Assembly (NCBI GenBank): GCA_037074705.1
Contig: CM073590.1
Location: 42,598,395 to 42,662,394, forward strand
Source: Zhengitettix transpicula
Lineage: Eukaryota > Arthropoda > Insecta > Orthoptera > Tetrigidae
DNA: 64,000 nt
Reading direction: 5' to 3'
Positions 35,877-47,066 of this stretch are shown in pieces. The notes below the pieces were generated by a model. That model was not told the origin of the DNA, made no database searches, and saw nothing but the letters and a program-made list of their open reading frames with translations. Made by a program: the position numbers and the translations under genes. Position 1 is the stretch's first letter; each line of letters begins with the position of its first letter.

Positions 35877-37226
35877 CTAGCTGGGTGCCACGTGTTGCCC
35901 AGGTTTTCATTGTGAGGTGATCGTGTATCTCATTTACAATTTTTTATGTATAAAATTTTATATCATTTCATTTAAAAGCAGCAGATACAAAGTGCGCACG
36001 AACGGAAAATAATTTGCTTGCGTAAACAATGCTATACGTCGGTTAGCGGGAAAGACAGTTTTTCTTCTCTGGACAACGGAACGGGTCGTCACTGGGCAGT
36101 AGAACTAAATAATCAGCCCAGATGTTGAGAGGGAAAGCGACAGTTACTTAGGGGAGATCAAGGACTCTGGTTCGTAAAAACTGAACGGGACGGACCGAAA
36201 TGCGAGTTGACGTCTCATAGCATGAAAGAAAATACGTTGCTTTGCTCGTCCAGATACACTTGGCGTAAATACAGCAAGGAAGCCGAAGGCTACAACTGGC
36301 TGGACGACGGAGATTTTGCATAGCTGTAAGAAGCCATTTCCGGATGACATCTCCATATTTACGTAAGTACAATCCCGCAGTTATCTGTCATATTCATTCT
36401 TTAAAAAGATTTCAGTTGTCACTTCAATATAGTTTGTTCGATTTTCACCCTGAGTTTTTCAAAATGAACTGTGCACATTTTGTATATGTCTGGATGAAAT
36501 GTACAGTATTTGTTATAATTATTAGTAAATCAAGATAATGTTGTAAATAAATTCAAATAAATTTATATCAAACAAAATTAATAATAAATTATAGTAATCT
36601 TTTTATGAAAACTTGAGAAACTTACCACATCATATACCCATAACCCCCGATTTTATTCTAACCTCGGATTGTTATTATGTAACGCCCCTTCATCTTCTCC
36701 GCTAAGGGTGGCCCCCTCCTATGCTGAGAGATATTGAAATTATACGCAAACAACATTGGGAGAAAACTATCAATGTATCAAATATTTATTCAACGCAAAT
36801 ATTGGCAGTGTTTGTATGTTTGAAAATTTCCATCCCCGCCCTATGAGTTTAAACGGCAAGTTGAATGCCATAATTACAATCAGTGACATCCATAACGCCG
36901 AATTCGACTCCAACCACGGTTGTTTTGCGGTATTTCCATGTAATGTCTCTAAACCCCATCTTTAAAGGTGCTACCCACCCAAGCCGAAAGCGGCTGAAAT
37001 TATACATAAACGACTTGTAGAGAAATATTATCCAACGCAAATATCGGCCGTTTGACCATGTTTGAAAATTTCCACCCCCGTCCATCCCTGTAACTAGGGG
37101 TGGTTGGTGTGTCTTACCCCCACATCCTTTGTTTCCTGGTCGCAAGGAACACGTGTACGAAATTTGGTCAGAATATATCCGCACACATACAAACAAACAT
37201 ACAAACACTATGTTTAATTTATTAGA
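35877..37226 (-). mobile_element. Helitron with non-satellite cargo, minus orientation
   Basis: The 3' end on the minus strand is GGGCAACACGTGGCACCCAG then CTAG (35880-35877) followed by T... The 5' end is TCTAATAAATTAAACATAG (TC at 37226-37225, preceded by A). Standard satellite units occupy 36620-37200. Between about 35940 and 36610 the sequence is unlike any unit, is GC-richer, and holds minus-strand frames of 70-74 codons (36144-36372). Helitrons are known to capture host DNA, so this part is a candidate captured segment. The two ends could instead belong to different copies. Confidence 0.55.
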
Positions 37227-37621
37227 TTAACCTGAAGATAGATTATGTTCTTCACACAAATAGGTTTAAACACACTCTATTGCATCACTTGTAGAAGCGT
37301 GAATAGTTGAAATTCGATTTTTTTTTTACTATTTTGTTTACAATTTATTAATGTTCTTAACTGTGTGATTTGAAACTTTTTTATCTACTAACTTTTATAA
37401 TTTTTTCATAATATTTCATATAATTTTCATTGTGTACTAAATTTTCTTTCTGAATTTGACATTAATAATATATTCAACATTTTTATTCATAAATTTGTTT
37501 TGTTTCAAATTTGGTTTTTCAAATTTTAATTATAGCCTAGTAAAATTAGACATATAAGGCCAATCGCGAGAAAATATCCCAAAGTTTTGTACATTGGTAC
37601 GTTGGTTTAAAGGAAATAAAG

Positions 37622-38045
37622 AATCCTGGTGGTGGGGAAGATCTAGGGGGAGGGGGGCCTTAAATGGGAACGTTTTTTTCTCTCTCATAGCTCTGATACT
37701 ATCACTCATAGCGAAGGATTGCTTTATATTAAAGTTGAAACTGATAAAACTTCCTACAAAAGTGTTCTGAAACATTTTCTACGTATGACAACGGTTTAGG
37801 AGGTATACGGTAGAATAAGTAAAAAAATTAAAAAATCGAGCTTTATTTACATTTTATTGTGAATTTATATATTTTATTGACAAATATGCATAATTAAGAA
37901 ATAATGATTTTGTGAGAGTAGACCGATAGTTTTGGAGCCATAACATTACAAGGATCTGTGTTTACCAAAGTCCAGCTGCTTCAGTTGTAAATGGGGGTGA
38001 GTCGGGCTGGTTTGGGTTGAACAGACTTCGCACTCTATCTCAGCT
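37622..38045 (+). repeat. Dispersed repeat, second copy of the 11130-11610 sequence
   Basis: It follows copy 1 in order: 'ctggtggtggggaagatcta', 'actatcactcatagcgaagg', 'agctttatttacattttatt', 'gaccgatagttttggagcca', 'tcgggctggtttgggttgaa'. Non-coding. It ends shortly before the TA/TG tract and LTR-like element D. The class of transposon is not recognised. Confidence 0.75.
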
Positions 38046-38079
38046 ATTATGAGGCGAAGTTGGAATTACACTGTATCGG

Positions 38080-38110
<31 letters not shown>

Positions 38111-38120
38111 ATATATATAT
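38080..38120. repeat. Compound TA/TG microsatellite
   Basis: (TA)n(TG)n(TA)n running directly into TGTAAT of the next element. Confidence 0.95.
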
Positions 38121-39124
38121 TGTAATGCGAATTAATTGGACCATTAATTGGTTTTAATAAAATTTAATTGTAGCGGCAGGAGCTCCCAAAGCAACAATGA
38201 AGGCAGACTCTGTTACTTTGTCGGAAAGTCAAAATGGCGTATGCGCGCTAAAACTGGAGAGCGCTAAGAGTTAGTTAGTGGCGAGACATTACAGAGAACG
38301 GAACGAATAATACTAGAGCAGAGACTAGCCGTGGGTTAATGAATTATTATTAACAAAGTTGTGAGTTGAAGACAAAGTAAAAACATTCACGGAAGCATTA
38401 CATCGAAACTTGCTAAGTAAAAGCAGTTTTACGTTTGTAGTCAGCGAGGAAAGGAAGTCAGCAGTTTACGTCCATTGCCAGCCAGGAATAGTAAAGTTGC
38501 AGTTTTAAGTCCCAAGCGGTAAAAATACTAGCAAATCTATGAATCACAGGATTCATACAAGGCAAGCGGTAACCAGATAGCCGACAAAAAGGAGGATCAT
38601 CCGAGTTCCTGGGAGCCTATCAAGGTTGACTTGAAGAGTGAAAAATCTGTGAGCCGATACTAGAATCAAAGTAAAATTATTTTTCAATAGTGTACTTCCG
38701 AAAACAAAAGGAATGCTGGAACCAGCTGGACAGATGTAAGTAACAAAATACAAAAATAATGATTTATGTAAACGTAATTAAAAGATAGAAGTCAGATTTC
38801 GTTCTATTTTAATTGTCAATCAGAGTTAATTTCTTTTCTTTTAATTTATTTCTATCGACGTATTGTTTAGGTAAATGTGATTTGTTTGTTAATAAGATTT
38901 TTAAATCAAATTGTTGTGGCCATTATCAAACCCAGTGAAGGCCCTGACAAATTAATATTTTAAAATGTAATTGTTTTTGAGTTATTGCCACAAAATAAAT
39001 AAATCTTTTGTTTGTTAATTTTGATCTTTTCATTTAATAAAAAGCCATCCATTTGATTATTACATAAATAGCTTCAACGAGAGACTAATTTCATTTAATT
39101 AACGCATTTCTTTTAACTATTACA
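38121..39124. mobile_element. LTR-like element D, solo, in TA tract
   Basis: It starts TGTAATGCGAATTAATTGGA and ends AACTATTACA, flanked by AT repeats on both sides. Shared landmarks are 'atgcgcgctaaaactg' (near 38250), 'cagatttcgttctattttaa' (near 38793) and 'cccagtgaaggccctga' (near 38931). ATTACA ends at 39064 and again at 39124. Between them lies the PBS-like unit TAGCTTCAACGAGAGAC. Non-coding; the class is inferred from TG..CA ends and 4-bp ATAT flanks. Confidence 0.75.
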
Positions 39125-39134
39125 ATATATATAT

Positions 39135-40086
39135 TGTAGCAATTACAAATATGTAATTAATAAATTTTTATCATTCATTATTGGCGACGTGACTCTGAGG
39201 CCATGGCTATATTGTTTGGCGTGAATGCGGAGCTGCAAAGGGCATTGTCGGATAGGAATATTAGACGTGCAGAAATTTAGCGGAGTTCAGTGGTCACCAT
39301 TATACGGAGCAGAATGTAGCAGATTTGCTGGAGAGATAGAGGAGAGTGAGAGTTGCCGGAGCAGAATGTAGTTAGTCGCTCGGGTATTTAGCGAGAATGA
39401 GTTTTACGTAGATCTCCAGTTGTCAAGTATGTAGGGAGAGAACAGTGAAACAATTAGCATGGTCACGCAATTAGAATAGTTATTCAGATATGTGTGATCT
39501 ACAAACAATTCGATATTAAGAAACAGAAAGTCATCGACATTGTTTTGAAGTGTTTGCAAACAATAATGAAGTAGAATCAGCCTGTTAATGAAAAGTGTTA
39601 AAAATCAATTTACGTGACCATAAACCCCAGCAGACCAGACAATGGTATATAATACAAACAAATTTCTCATCTATAAACCTTATATGTAAATCTTTACCGT
39701 CAGATATCAATCAGATTTCCTTAACTTTATTAAAATTATATAACTTAAAGATTAGGAATAGTTGTTTTTAATTGTAAATTAAATTAAATTTATTGTACTA
39801 TCTTTATTAGAGGCCCGACAGGCGGCCACTAATGCCAAGGCATAGGCCTAATATTAATAAACTGTCAACGACGACTAAATTTTGTTAAATAAAATAATTT
39901 TATTATCTTTATAAATAATTGTCCAATTTAAATTTCTTCATTTTTCCCTTAATAAAAAGTGTTTACTACATTAATTTGCACCAAAGTGGTGTCTTATTTA
40001 AATATTAAATATTTTGTTTATTACATATTTGGCGCTACAAAGTGCTGGCATTCTACTTTGTTGTTTTATTCTAAGTTTACTATTTT

Positions 40087-40089
<3 letters not shown>
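39135..40089. mobile_element. LTR-like element G, diverged, in the same TA tract as D
   Basis: It begins TGTAGCAATTACAAATATG after (AT)5 and runs to a longer AT tract at 40090. Landmarks are 'gtcagatatcaatcagattt' (near 39700) and 'ggcccgacaggcgg' (near 39812). Near its 3' end ACTACA/ATTACA occur at 39970 and 40025, followed by TTTGCACCAAAGTGGTGTC and TTTGGCGCTACAAAGTGCTG. An additional TTGGCGACGTGACTCTGAGG lies near its start (39182). Non-coding. Confidence 0.55.

Positions 40090-40132
<43 letters not shown>
40090..40132. repeat. (AT)n microsatellite
   Basis: AT tract bordering the 3' side of element G. Confidence 0.96.
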
Positions 40133-40136
<4 letters not shown>

Positions 40137-40271
40137 ACATAATAGTTTCAACAGTTTCACACAATACGCAAACAATAACTGTCACATTAACGCTAATAAA
40201 AACTCACGAACTAAAAAGACGATCACTGAGTTTGAGTGGATGTCTTCAAGATATCAATGGGAATTTAATGT

Positions 40272-40328
40272 GAAATAATAAGGGGTGTGCTTGCCTGAGG
40301 TGGAGTGCGAGGTCTGTTCAACCCAAAG
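40272..40328 (-). repeat. Third, short fragment of the dispersed repeat seen at 11130 and 37622
   Basis: The minus strand reads 'gctttgggttgaacagacct', 'cgcactccacctcaggcaag', 'cacacccctt', matching 11565-11611 in order. Confidence 0.7.
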
Positions 40329-40329
40329 C

Positions 40330-41741
40330 AGCCTTCGAAACGCGAGACGTCCAAGGCACTAATCGGCTAGCTTCCGTATCCTGGTATCTCAGGGTGTACC
40401 TTAATCGTCGCGTCTCAGACACATGGGGGAAAAACTGTAAGCTGTCCAAATACATTTCCATTCATTCATGTGTGATTCACACTGTTATTTCTTGCATTCT
40501 ACGCAGCCAATTACGCAATTTCCTGATCTACGACAGTTTACCAAACGAACTAACCTGCAGATTGAAGAGGTTGTAATATGTTTTCAAATTTTTTTGATTA
40601 ATGCTCTGGCAATTCACATTGCCATCTTGTGTAATAAATTTAATTCAATTAGTAATTCATTTTGTAAAAATAAATTTTTCACGTGTAACGTTTGTATTTA
40701 AATTCGAATACCTTTACATTGTATTAACGCCCAACGTGGAATTTTTGTTATAATATTATTTATTTTCACAACTATTACAATATATTTATATCTTTCTGCC
40801 CACCATTTTCGAATGTCCGTGCGTGTACTATCACGTCTTCTCGTTCCTTTATATGAATTGTTTCCGTATCTGTATAAGTCTACATTTCTCGTTACATTAC
40901 TGGAAACTAGTTCGTGAACATGATGACATTAGTATAGAAATTTACGCACTGGAATTTTATTGCGATTTCCTTTGGCCTCAGCTGTTCCTCTCCCTATAAT
41001 ATTCTCATTCAGATGTCATTTGAGTTACAGGTAAGAATTCTGAGCAGTAATTATGAACTAAGCACATGGAAGTCAGCAAATTCTTATACAACGTTTTAAA
41101 AATTATTCAAAATTTTATGATTGAGATGGCCGTTCAAAAAATACGTTTATAATTGGGTAGTTACACGAAACTACATATAAGCCAATAGAGAGCCGTAAAA
41201 GGGTAATAACCACTAGGCAGAGGAAGAAAAATGTTTAATGTAGTAAACGTCGAGTTTTATGGGTGACGACGCAACGTCTCGAGAAGAATCCCGTGGGAGA
41301 TCCAACAACCTGAGGAAATATACAACCGTTCATATGTTCACGTACTGAGCATTTAAAAATAAGTACTTTATTTGTGTCTTTTTTCGTTTATTTGTTACTA
41401 ATGTGTATCTAATTTAATTTTTATTATCTATAATTAATACTCCTGATAATACTTAAGTGTGTCTGAATTAAATGTTTAGTTTCGCAAAAAGATAATTTGA
41501 GTCCCAAGAATTCAGACAGGGGCCAGTTCAATAAACAGTAGTATTAAGTATGGAGAATAAATAAAAATCGCATTGAAGGTTGACATTCAGTAAGTTTTCG
41601 GCACAAGATATTACCATTGAACGAGAAAATTGACTGATACTTTTGACAGAAAATTACAGTTGGTGTAAATTGAAAATAAAAATATTATAAACTTTTCTAT
41701 GGATCAGGATAATTATACGTTTCTGGTAATATGTGCTGTAT
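40330..41741. other. Intron sequence without recognised feature
   Basis: Short frames at 40394-40701 (+) have no recognisable domain. No element termini, tRNA-like or exon-like segment seen. Confidence 0.35.
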
Positions 41742-42572
41742 TGTAACGCGCGTATTTTAATTTAATTTTGTTTTATTTTTCGGAAATGTTGTTTGCTGTA
41801 GTTTGGAAGATCCTTTTGTTTCCCAACTAGAGACGCCGACATGTCGCGTCTCAGGTAGCCGCACGTGGCTATTTTAATACCTAAAGGATTAGCGTACATC
41901 GTGGCACTGTAAACCTTTGGTTCAGCCCATGCGAAAATCCCATGTATCTAAGAACAACAAAAGCCCGGTGACTCTAAGGGTGGGAAAACGTCCAGCTCCG
42001 GGGTAGGATGAGAGATTTTGAGACAGTTGGCGAAAGGACGTGAAAACAAGTGGACAGACATAGAAACAGTTGGAATAAGGACGTTGAGGAGAGTGGTTGG
42101 AAAGACGTGGAAACAGTTGGAATAAGGACGTTGAGGTGAGTGGTTGGAATGACGTGGAAAGAGTGGTTGGACAGACGTAGAAAGGGTTGGCGGAAGGACG
42201 TTGAAAAGGGTTGGTGATAGTGTGGAGCTTGCCTCCACTGAGCTTCACGTCTATCTGCCTACGAACTTCTCTGCAAGCATCAGCTACTAGCATCGCTGAC
42301 GCCTCATTAGCCAGCCGTTGCGGAGAAGGGGGAAGAAGAGATCGGGGCGCAGAGAACTAGTCGCCGCGGAAGCCAAAGGATAAACACTGCGTATTACTCA
42401 GAATCGTTAATGAACTTTCATTGTTGTACGAAATAAGATTATTTTCTTATGGAGTAAAATACAATTTGAGTTCAGTTCGTTCCGAGCAATTGACCAGTGT
42501 ACATGTTTTTGAAAAGATAAATAAAATATTGAAAAAACATTCTCGTCATTAATCGCAACCCGTGCTATCACA
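41742..42572 (+). mobile_element. Candidate LTR (TGTAAC...TATCACA) of a second LTR family
   Basis: It starts TGTAACGCGCGTATTTTAAT and ends AACCCGTGCTATCACA, giving a TG...CA unit of about 830 bp. A polyadenylation-like 'aataaa' near 42518 and the pyrimidine-rich 3' end fit an LTR R/U5. Downstream lies 'gtggtgtcccaactaacacg', a possible primer site, then an open frame at 42597-42893 without a proper ATG start. No second LTR or target duplication was found, so the call is tentative. Confidence 0.45.
42020..42225 (+). repeat. Minisatellite, roughly 23-bp units in a 47-bp higher order
   Basis: Units such as 'gtggttggaaagacgtggaa', 'gttggaataaggacgttgag' and 'gtggttggaatgacgtggaa' repeat about eight to nine times. 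The alternating pair is repeated almost exactly at 42065-42135. The two frames open on the minus strand here (41922-42293 and 41948-42238) come from this repetition. Confidence 0.85.
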
Positions 42573-43084
42573 CACATATTTAAATTTTCTTCCCGTGTGG
42601 TGTCCCAACTAACACGGAGTCAAGCAAGTTACAAATCCGCCACAATAGCATCCCGAAGGGTACAGGTGTATCCTTATCCGAGTAGTGGAAAAGCTGATAG
42701 TAAATTTGCACCTGCCTCATCAACAGTCTGTATGGGACCATCAGCCGAATATTTGAGAATAAACAACGAGACGCTCCAGCCAGCTGCAGGATCGAATAAT
42801 AAAAAACCGGAACCTCCAGCTACAGCGCGCAACAACAGGAAACAGGAACATGCAGTACGTATTTGGTGCGAGCAACTAATCTCTGCGACGTAAACCCACA
42901 GATGCCTGTGATCAGAGTTTCCGTGCTCAAAAAAATGATATGAATAAAATTCATTTAAATTTTTAATGGTCAATAATTTTTTTGCTTTAATATAATAAAA
43001 TATAAATAAAAAACCCAGCCCAAGATTATAATTCATTACAGTATACATAGTGTAACATCCCACCGCTGTGACCATGTAACATTC
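42573..43084. other. Sequence downstream of the candidate LTR
   Basis: The plus frame 42597-42893 (starting at GTG) reads SQLTRSQASYKSATIASRRV and is Pro/Ala-rich later. It could be a gag leader of the element at 41742 but carries no diagnostic motif. The minus frame 42674-43075 overlaps it and is probably a shadow. Confidence 0.3.
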
Positions 43085-43240
43085 CAGCCGTTGGGAATGG
43101 GAAGTCCAGATAGATCGTTCACCAACCGAGCTATACCTCCGTTAGCTCACCTGGCTACCGATCTAGAGGATAAAGGAAGAATTAAGAACAGGAAATAGGA
43201 AATTCGGTAACGTGAGGGTTCGGGTTCAACTAATTGAACC
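43085..43240. mobile_element. tRNA-like (SINE-type) fragments
   Basis: The minus strand carries TAGCTCGGTTGGT near 43128, almost a perfect D-arm/A box. The plus strand carries TAGCTCACCTGGCTA near 43144 and 'ggttcgggttcaac' near 43218. The two A-box-like segments face opposite directions, so no single tRNA fold is implied. This looks like one or two decayed tRNA-derived SINEs. Confidence 0.35.
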
Positions 43241-45644
43241 TAGGCGTAGTGGTTGGTGTTTCGCTGCACTTCAGTCAAATAAGAGTTGATGAAGAATAAA
43301 GAGATTTAATAGTTAAAAATAAAATAAAGTAAGACAAACTGGCGGATAGCACCAGAAGACACCGACCCGTCTGGAGGTTGGATCACGACTGTCGTTCCCA
43401 AGAAGCTCTGAACAATTCGAAGACTCTTTTCCCCCTCCCTGATGATTTTTAAGTCTCCAATGAGAGCTCTTGCAGAGTGGAAGATTTCTGCTGCCGTGTG
43501 AATGTCTGCATAAGGTACTTAAAATGCAGACTTCATTAGACGCAGCGTTTTCACAGCTGCCTAGGCGGAAGGGGTGAAGATTTATGTTGTTGTGCGTATC
43601 GTTACTCACTATATCTAAAGTGATGTCTTTAACTGCATCAGAGTTCTTGCAGCTGCGCTCTCTTAGGTCCGCTATGCTGAAGAGACGTTATGATAAGAGG
43701 GCACGTGTAGACTATTATATTACAATAGTGCAGAATGATTTAAAAGTACTTATTACCATGTAATAGGTATATATAGTGTAATCTAAGAGAATATCTAAGA
43801 CGAAAATATTCTTCAAACAGTTTTTTGATTATCTTATTATTGAAAAAGAAATTTTAGATTTCTGTTATTAGATTACTGTGATAACTTATACTTGGGCAAC
43901 GAAATCATAATATTGAAGACAAGTATTTACTTGCTTAAAACCAAATGATCGGATTAAAGGAATGTACAACATTTATCAATTTCACAGGTACGTACCGCAA
44001 TATTATCTATATATAATTTTAAAATTTTTCTTCGGAATTAGGTTTTTATGTGCTTTTTCTGTTCCTTTCCTTATATGTTTTCTACTATTGTGTGCTTCTA
44101 ATGTTATATAACGAATTTTATGTCTCTTCCAAACTTTTGTTACCATTTTTTATCATGAAACCAAGAAAGGATATCTCTCGTAGTTCACGGGGACTTTAGG
44201 CGGAGAAGTATTTCAAGAATATTGTCATGGAAATATTTAGGTTATCTTTTAACAACAATGTTGATTGGCAGGAGAAAGTGTAATTGCTCATGAAAATACA
44301 CTTGTAAGGGAAATGGTCACACTCACGGTGCTCAACATAAACGATCGTTACTAATTAAACCGATTGTAAAACGGGTGACATCCAACCAGATCCGTCTTTG
44401 CCTTGGATTTTTACGGAGGAGGGTGTGTTGGCATTTCGCCAGCAGCGCTCATTTTATATGTCGAGGAGTGTACATTGTTTCTGTAATATGCTATATCTCA
44501 CGACTATTCTAAGTCTGAGTAAATTAAGAGACACGAAAACGGGAAAAAAATATCTTCCCTTAATTGACGAAAGTCAAAAGTAGCCATCAAATAAGTTAAA
44601 TGTGTAACAGTAGTTTAGTTCAATTTCACAGTTGCTACATATTGATGATTAAAATTGTATAATAATAATTATATTACAGAAAGTATTAAATTACATTAGA
44701 ATATACTAAGGCTGTAAAAATAAATCAGTGATAGAAAATCACAGAAAAATTGAAAACAGATGTAAAATATCAAAAACTGTAAAATGTCACGTCTTAAGAA
44801 TCTGATCTTTATTAATTCACAGTTATGTAATAACATATTAGGGAATACGCTCGTGTTGTTTTTAGATATTTTTAATGATCATTTGGAATTACAGATCGAT
44901 AACATGTGATTGATGATTACTAAATACTAAATTTATCTTTTTGCGTAAAGTTTACTGGTACGAGCAAAACAATAGTTTTTGTAAGAGAAACATTTGAGAT
45001 TTGAACTTTATTTGCCAACAGATACATCACTAAACAATTTTCTGACGTACAACTGGTACTCGGAAGCCCTGAAGCAGATTCGTTGTAGTTGGTGAACATC
45101 AAATATTTACAAAACCAAGCAGGACTGAAGAATATAAGTGGGTAAACTCTCTGCTCGGGATACCAACGTTTGTGTAACAACGTCGAGTTTTAAAACTCCT
45201 TGTTAAATAAACCTGTATGAAGTTTGTAAAAAGTCAATTTCTTGGCAGCATCCCTACTACTATTTTCCGTTCGCCGAAAGGGGAATCCTTCGTTATGCAA
45301 AAAAGAAAGAATTCTCAATTTATGATTTATTGAAATGAATTTAGTTATCACTGAAATACGCTAGGTGGATGTTGTGATTTTATTTTGTAGTACTTCAATA
45401 AAATTAGATAAATATATTGAATACTAGGACATATAGTTTCTTTCATGGGCAACTTGCAATTAGTATCACTTAAAATTTATCACTTCAGCTACCGGATTAT
45501 ACAAGTCAGTGTAACTCGATATATTTGACACCTACACACTCCCAAATAATTTGTCACCATGGTGAATTAGTTAAAACAGAATTATCGGTTTAAAAGAATT
45601 TGTAATATTTCGCTCTCTTCAGAAATGAAATTTTTACCCCACAG
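43241..45644. other. Intron sequence without recognised feature
   Basis: Includes a GC-richer part at 43320-43690 with a 98-codon minus frame (43313-43609), a 61-codon plus frame (44398-44583) and an 86-codon minus frame (44920-45180). None shows a recognisable domain or splice context. Confidence 0.35.
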
Positions 45645-45895
45645 TAAACCCCTCTTCCGCCATCGGAAGAGCGTGGGACAAGTACCAAATGCCCAACCCA
45701 GTTGATGCACGCTTTTCTAAGTTTTCCCTGCATCACTTTTAGGCGAATTGCCGGGTAGGATCCTTAAACCATAGCCCGGGGGCCCTAGTTAACCTTTGGT
45801 TACCTTCCTCCACCCTTCCGCAACCCCCCTTTCAAATTCCTTTCCTATGCTATAAGAGGGGCGTTGTCACAATGTGGATTACCCTATACATAGCC
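45645..45895 (-). mobile_element. hAT-type repeat fragment, inverted relative to 25056
   Basis: On the plus strand it reads 'gggacaagtaccaaatgccc', 'gcatcacttttaggcgaatt', 'gccgggtaggatccttaaac', 'catagcccggg', then 'aacctttggttacc' and 'cacccttccgcaaccccc'. These are the reverse complement of the order at 25090-25330. Terminal repeats are missing. Confidence 0.7.
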
Positions 45896-47066
45896 TGTCT
45901 ACACTTTATTCTTCTTCTTCGCACCATTGCCATTCAGGTAACCTACTGGTCAAAAGGTTGCACAGCACTGTTCAGGTAATGAATGGCGACTTTGAACTAT
46001 AAACATCGGTGAATGGAATGATATATGATCATATGTGAAAGTACTAACTAGTGCATCAGATGTTTTTTTTGTATGAAACAAGTTGAATTTTATATTTGTT
46101 TTTGTTTCTTTCTTCTTGGTTGATGTAATTGCGTTAAGCCCTCACCATTGTTCGACCATAATTTGAAAGCGACAGTTTTCAATGTACAGTTGATGCCAAA
46201 TTAACAAAATTAAAATCATTAATAGTTTATTTATTTGAATTGTTTGTTTAGTATGATTGATGAGTGCGGTTGCTCCCATTGTCAGCAGTTGATTTTAAAA
46301 ACAGCTTGCAGGTTTTGTGGCGCCCATACGAGTTAACAAGTTGGATTTTATTATTTTTAATTACAATTTAATGTCGCATTAACCTTTTGGTCATTAGCGA
46401 CTTACATCTGTTAAGTTCTACATTTGTATAACATTTAAATTACTGTAATGTTTAAAAATATTTCCGCTGCCACCATTTAATGATATAATTCTGCTGCCAC
46501 CATATAATAATCGAATCTCTCCTGGTCTCGCTAAAATGAGATATTTAGAAAGAAATTGAAACTTAGGTCCGAAGTGCGCGCTAAGTCGCAATCTATAATA
46601 GCTTAAAGGCTTAGAGAAATAACATGAGGCTTTAGTCCATTAGAACAAGAAAGAAGTTTTATTAATCTTAGTCTACAGCCTAGAGCAAGAGATAATAATA
46701 TGAAAACAGATTACAGAGTGGCATATGCACCACGTTGAAGTAAGATACAGACTTCCTACATCAGAGAAGTCTGGCCCTTTTATACACATGTTCACCATTG
46801 ACATTCAAGATATCTCCAGCCCGGTGTAGAGGGGATACGTTCTACACAGAGCCTCATAGTATACACGTACCCCTTACTCAGCAGGGCACATGGGGTCTTA
46901 TTTATCTCTGTTGCTGAGTCGGAAATTCTCGAATGCTTACAAAGATATTTTGTTTATTGATGCTTACTCAGAGAACGTGAGTAACCACAAAGACGCTTTG
47001 TTTCTGATGCTTAGTCAGAAGTTCCTTAGTGCCCACAAAAGCAGACCTAATATATATTTAATATAT
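45896..47066. other. Intron sequence; short internal direct repeats near 46900-47040
   Basis: From 46900 to 47040 'gatgcttactcagagaacgt' and 'gatgcttagtcagaagttcc' recur with 'ccacaaag'-type spacers, suggesting a diverged repeat of about 50 bp. The plus frame 46890-47138 reflects this. No known family recognised. Confidence 0.35.

Noticed and set aside
41922..42293. Minus-strand ORFs of 123 and 96 codons with Pro/Phe/Ser repeats
   Set aside because: They are generated by the tandem minisatellite, which keeps two frames open.
43241..43700. A host exon in the GC-richer stretch
   Set aside because: No domain, and no acceptor/donor pair in phase with the flanking SCYL2 exons, which already join correctly without it.
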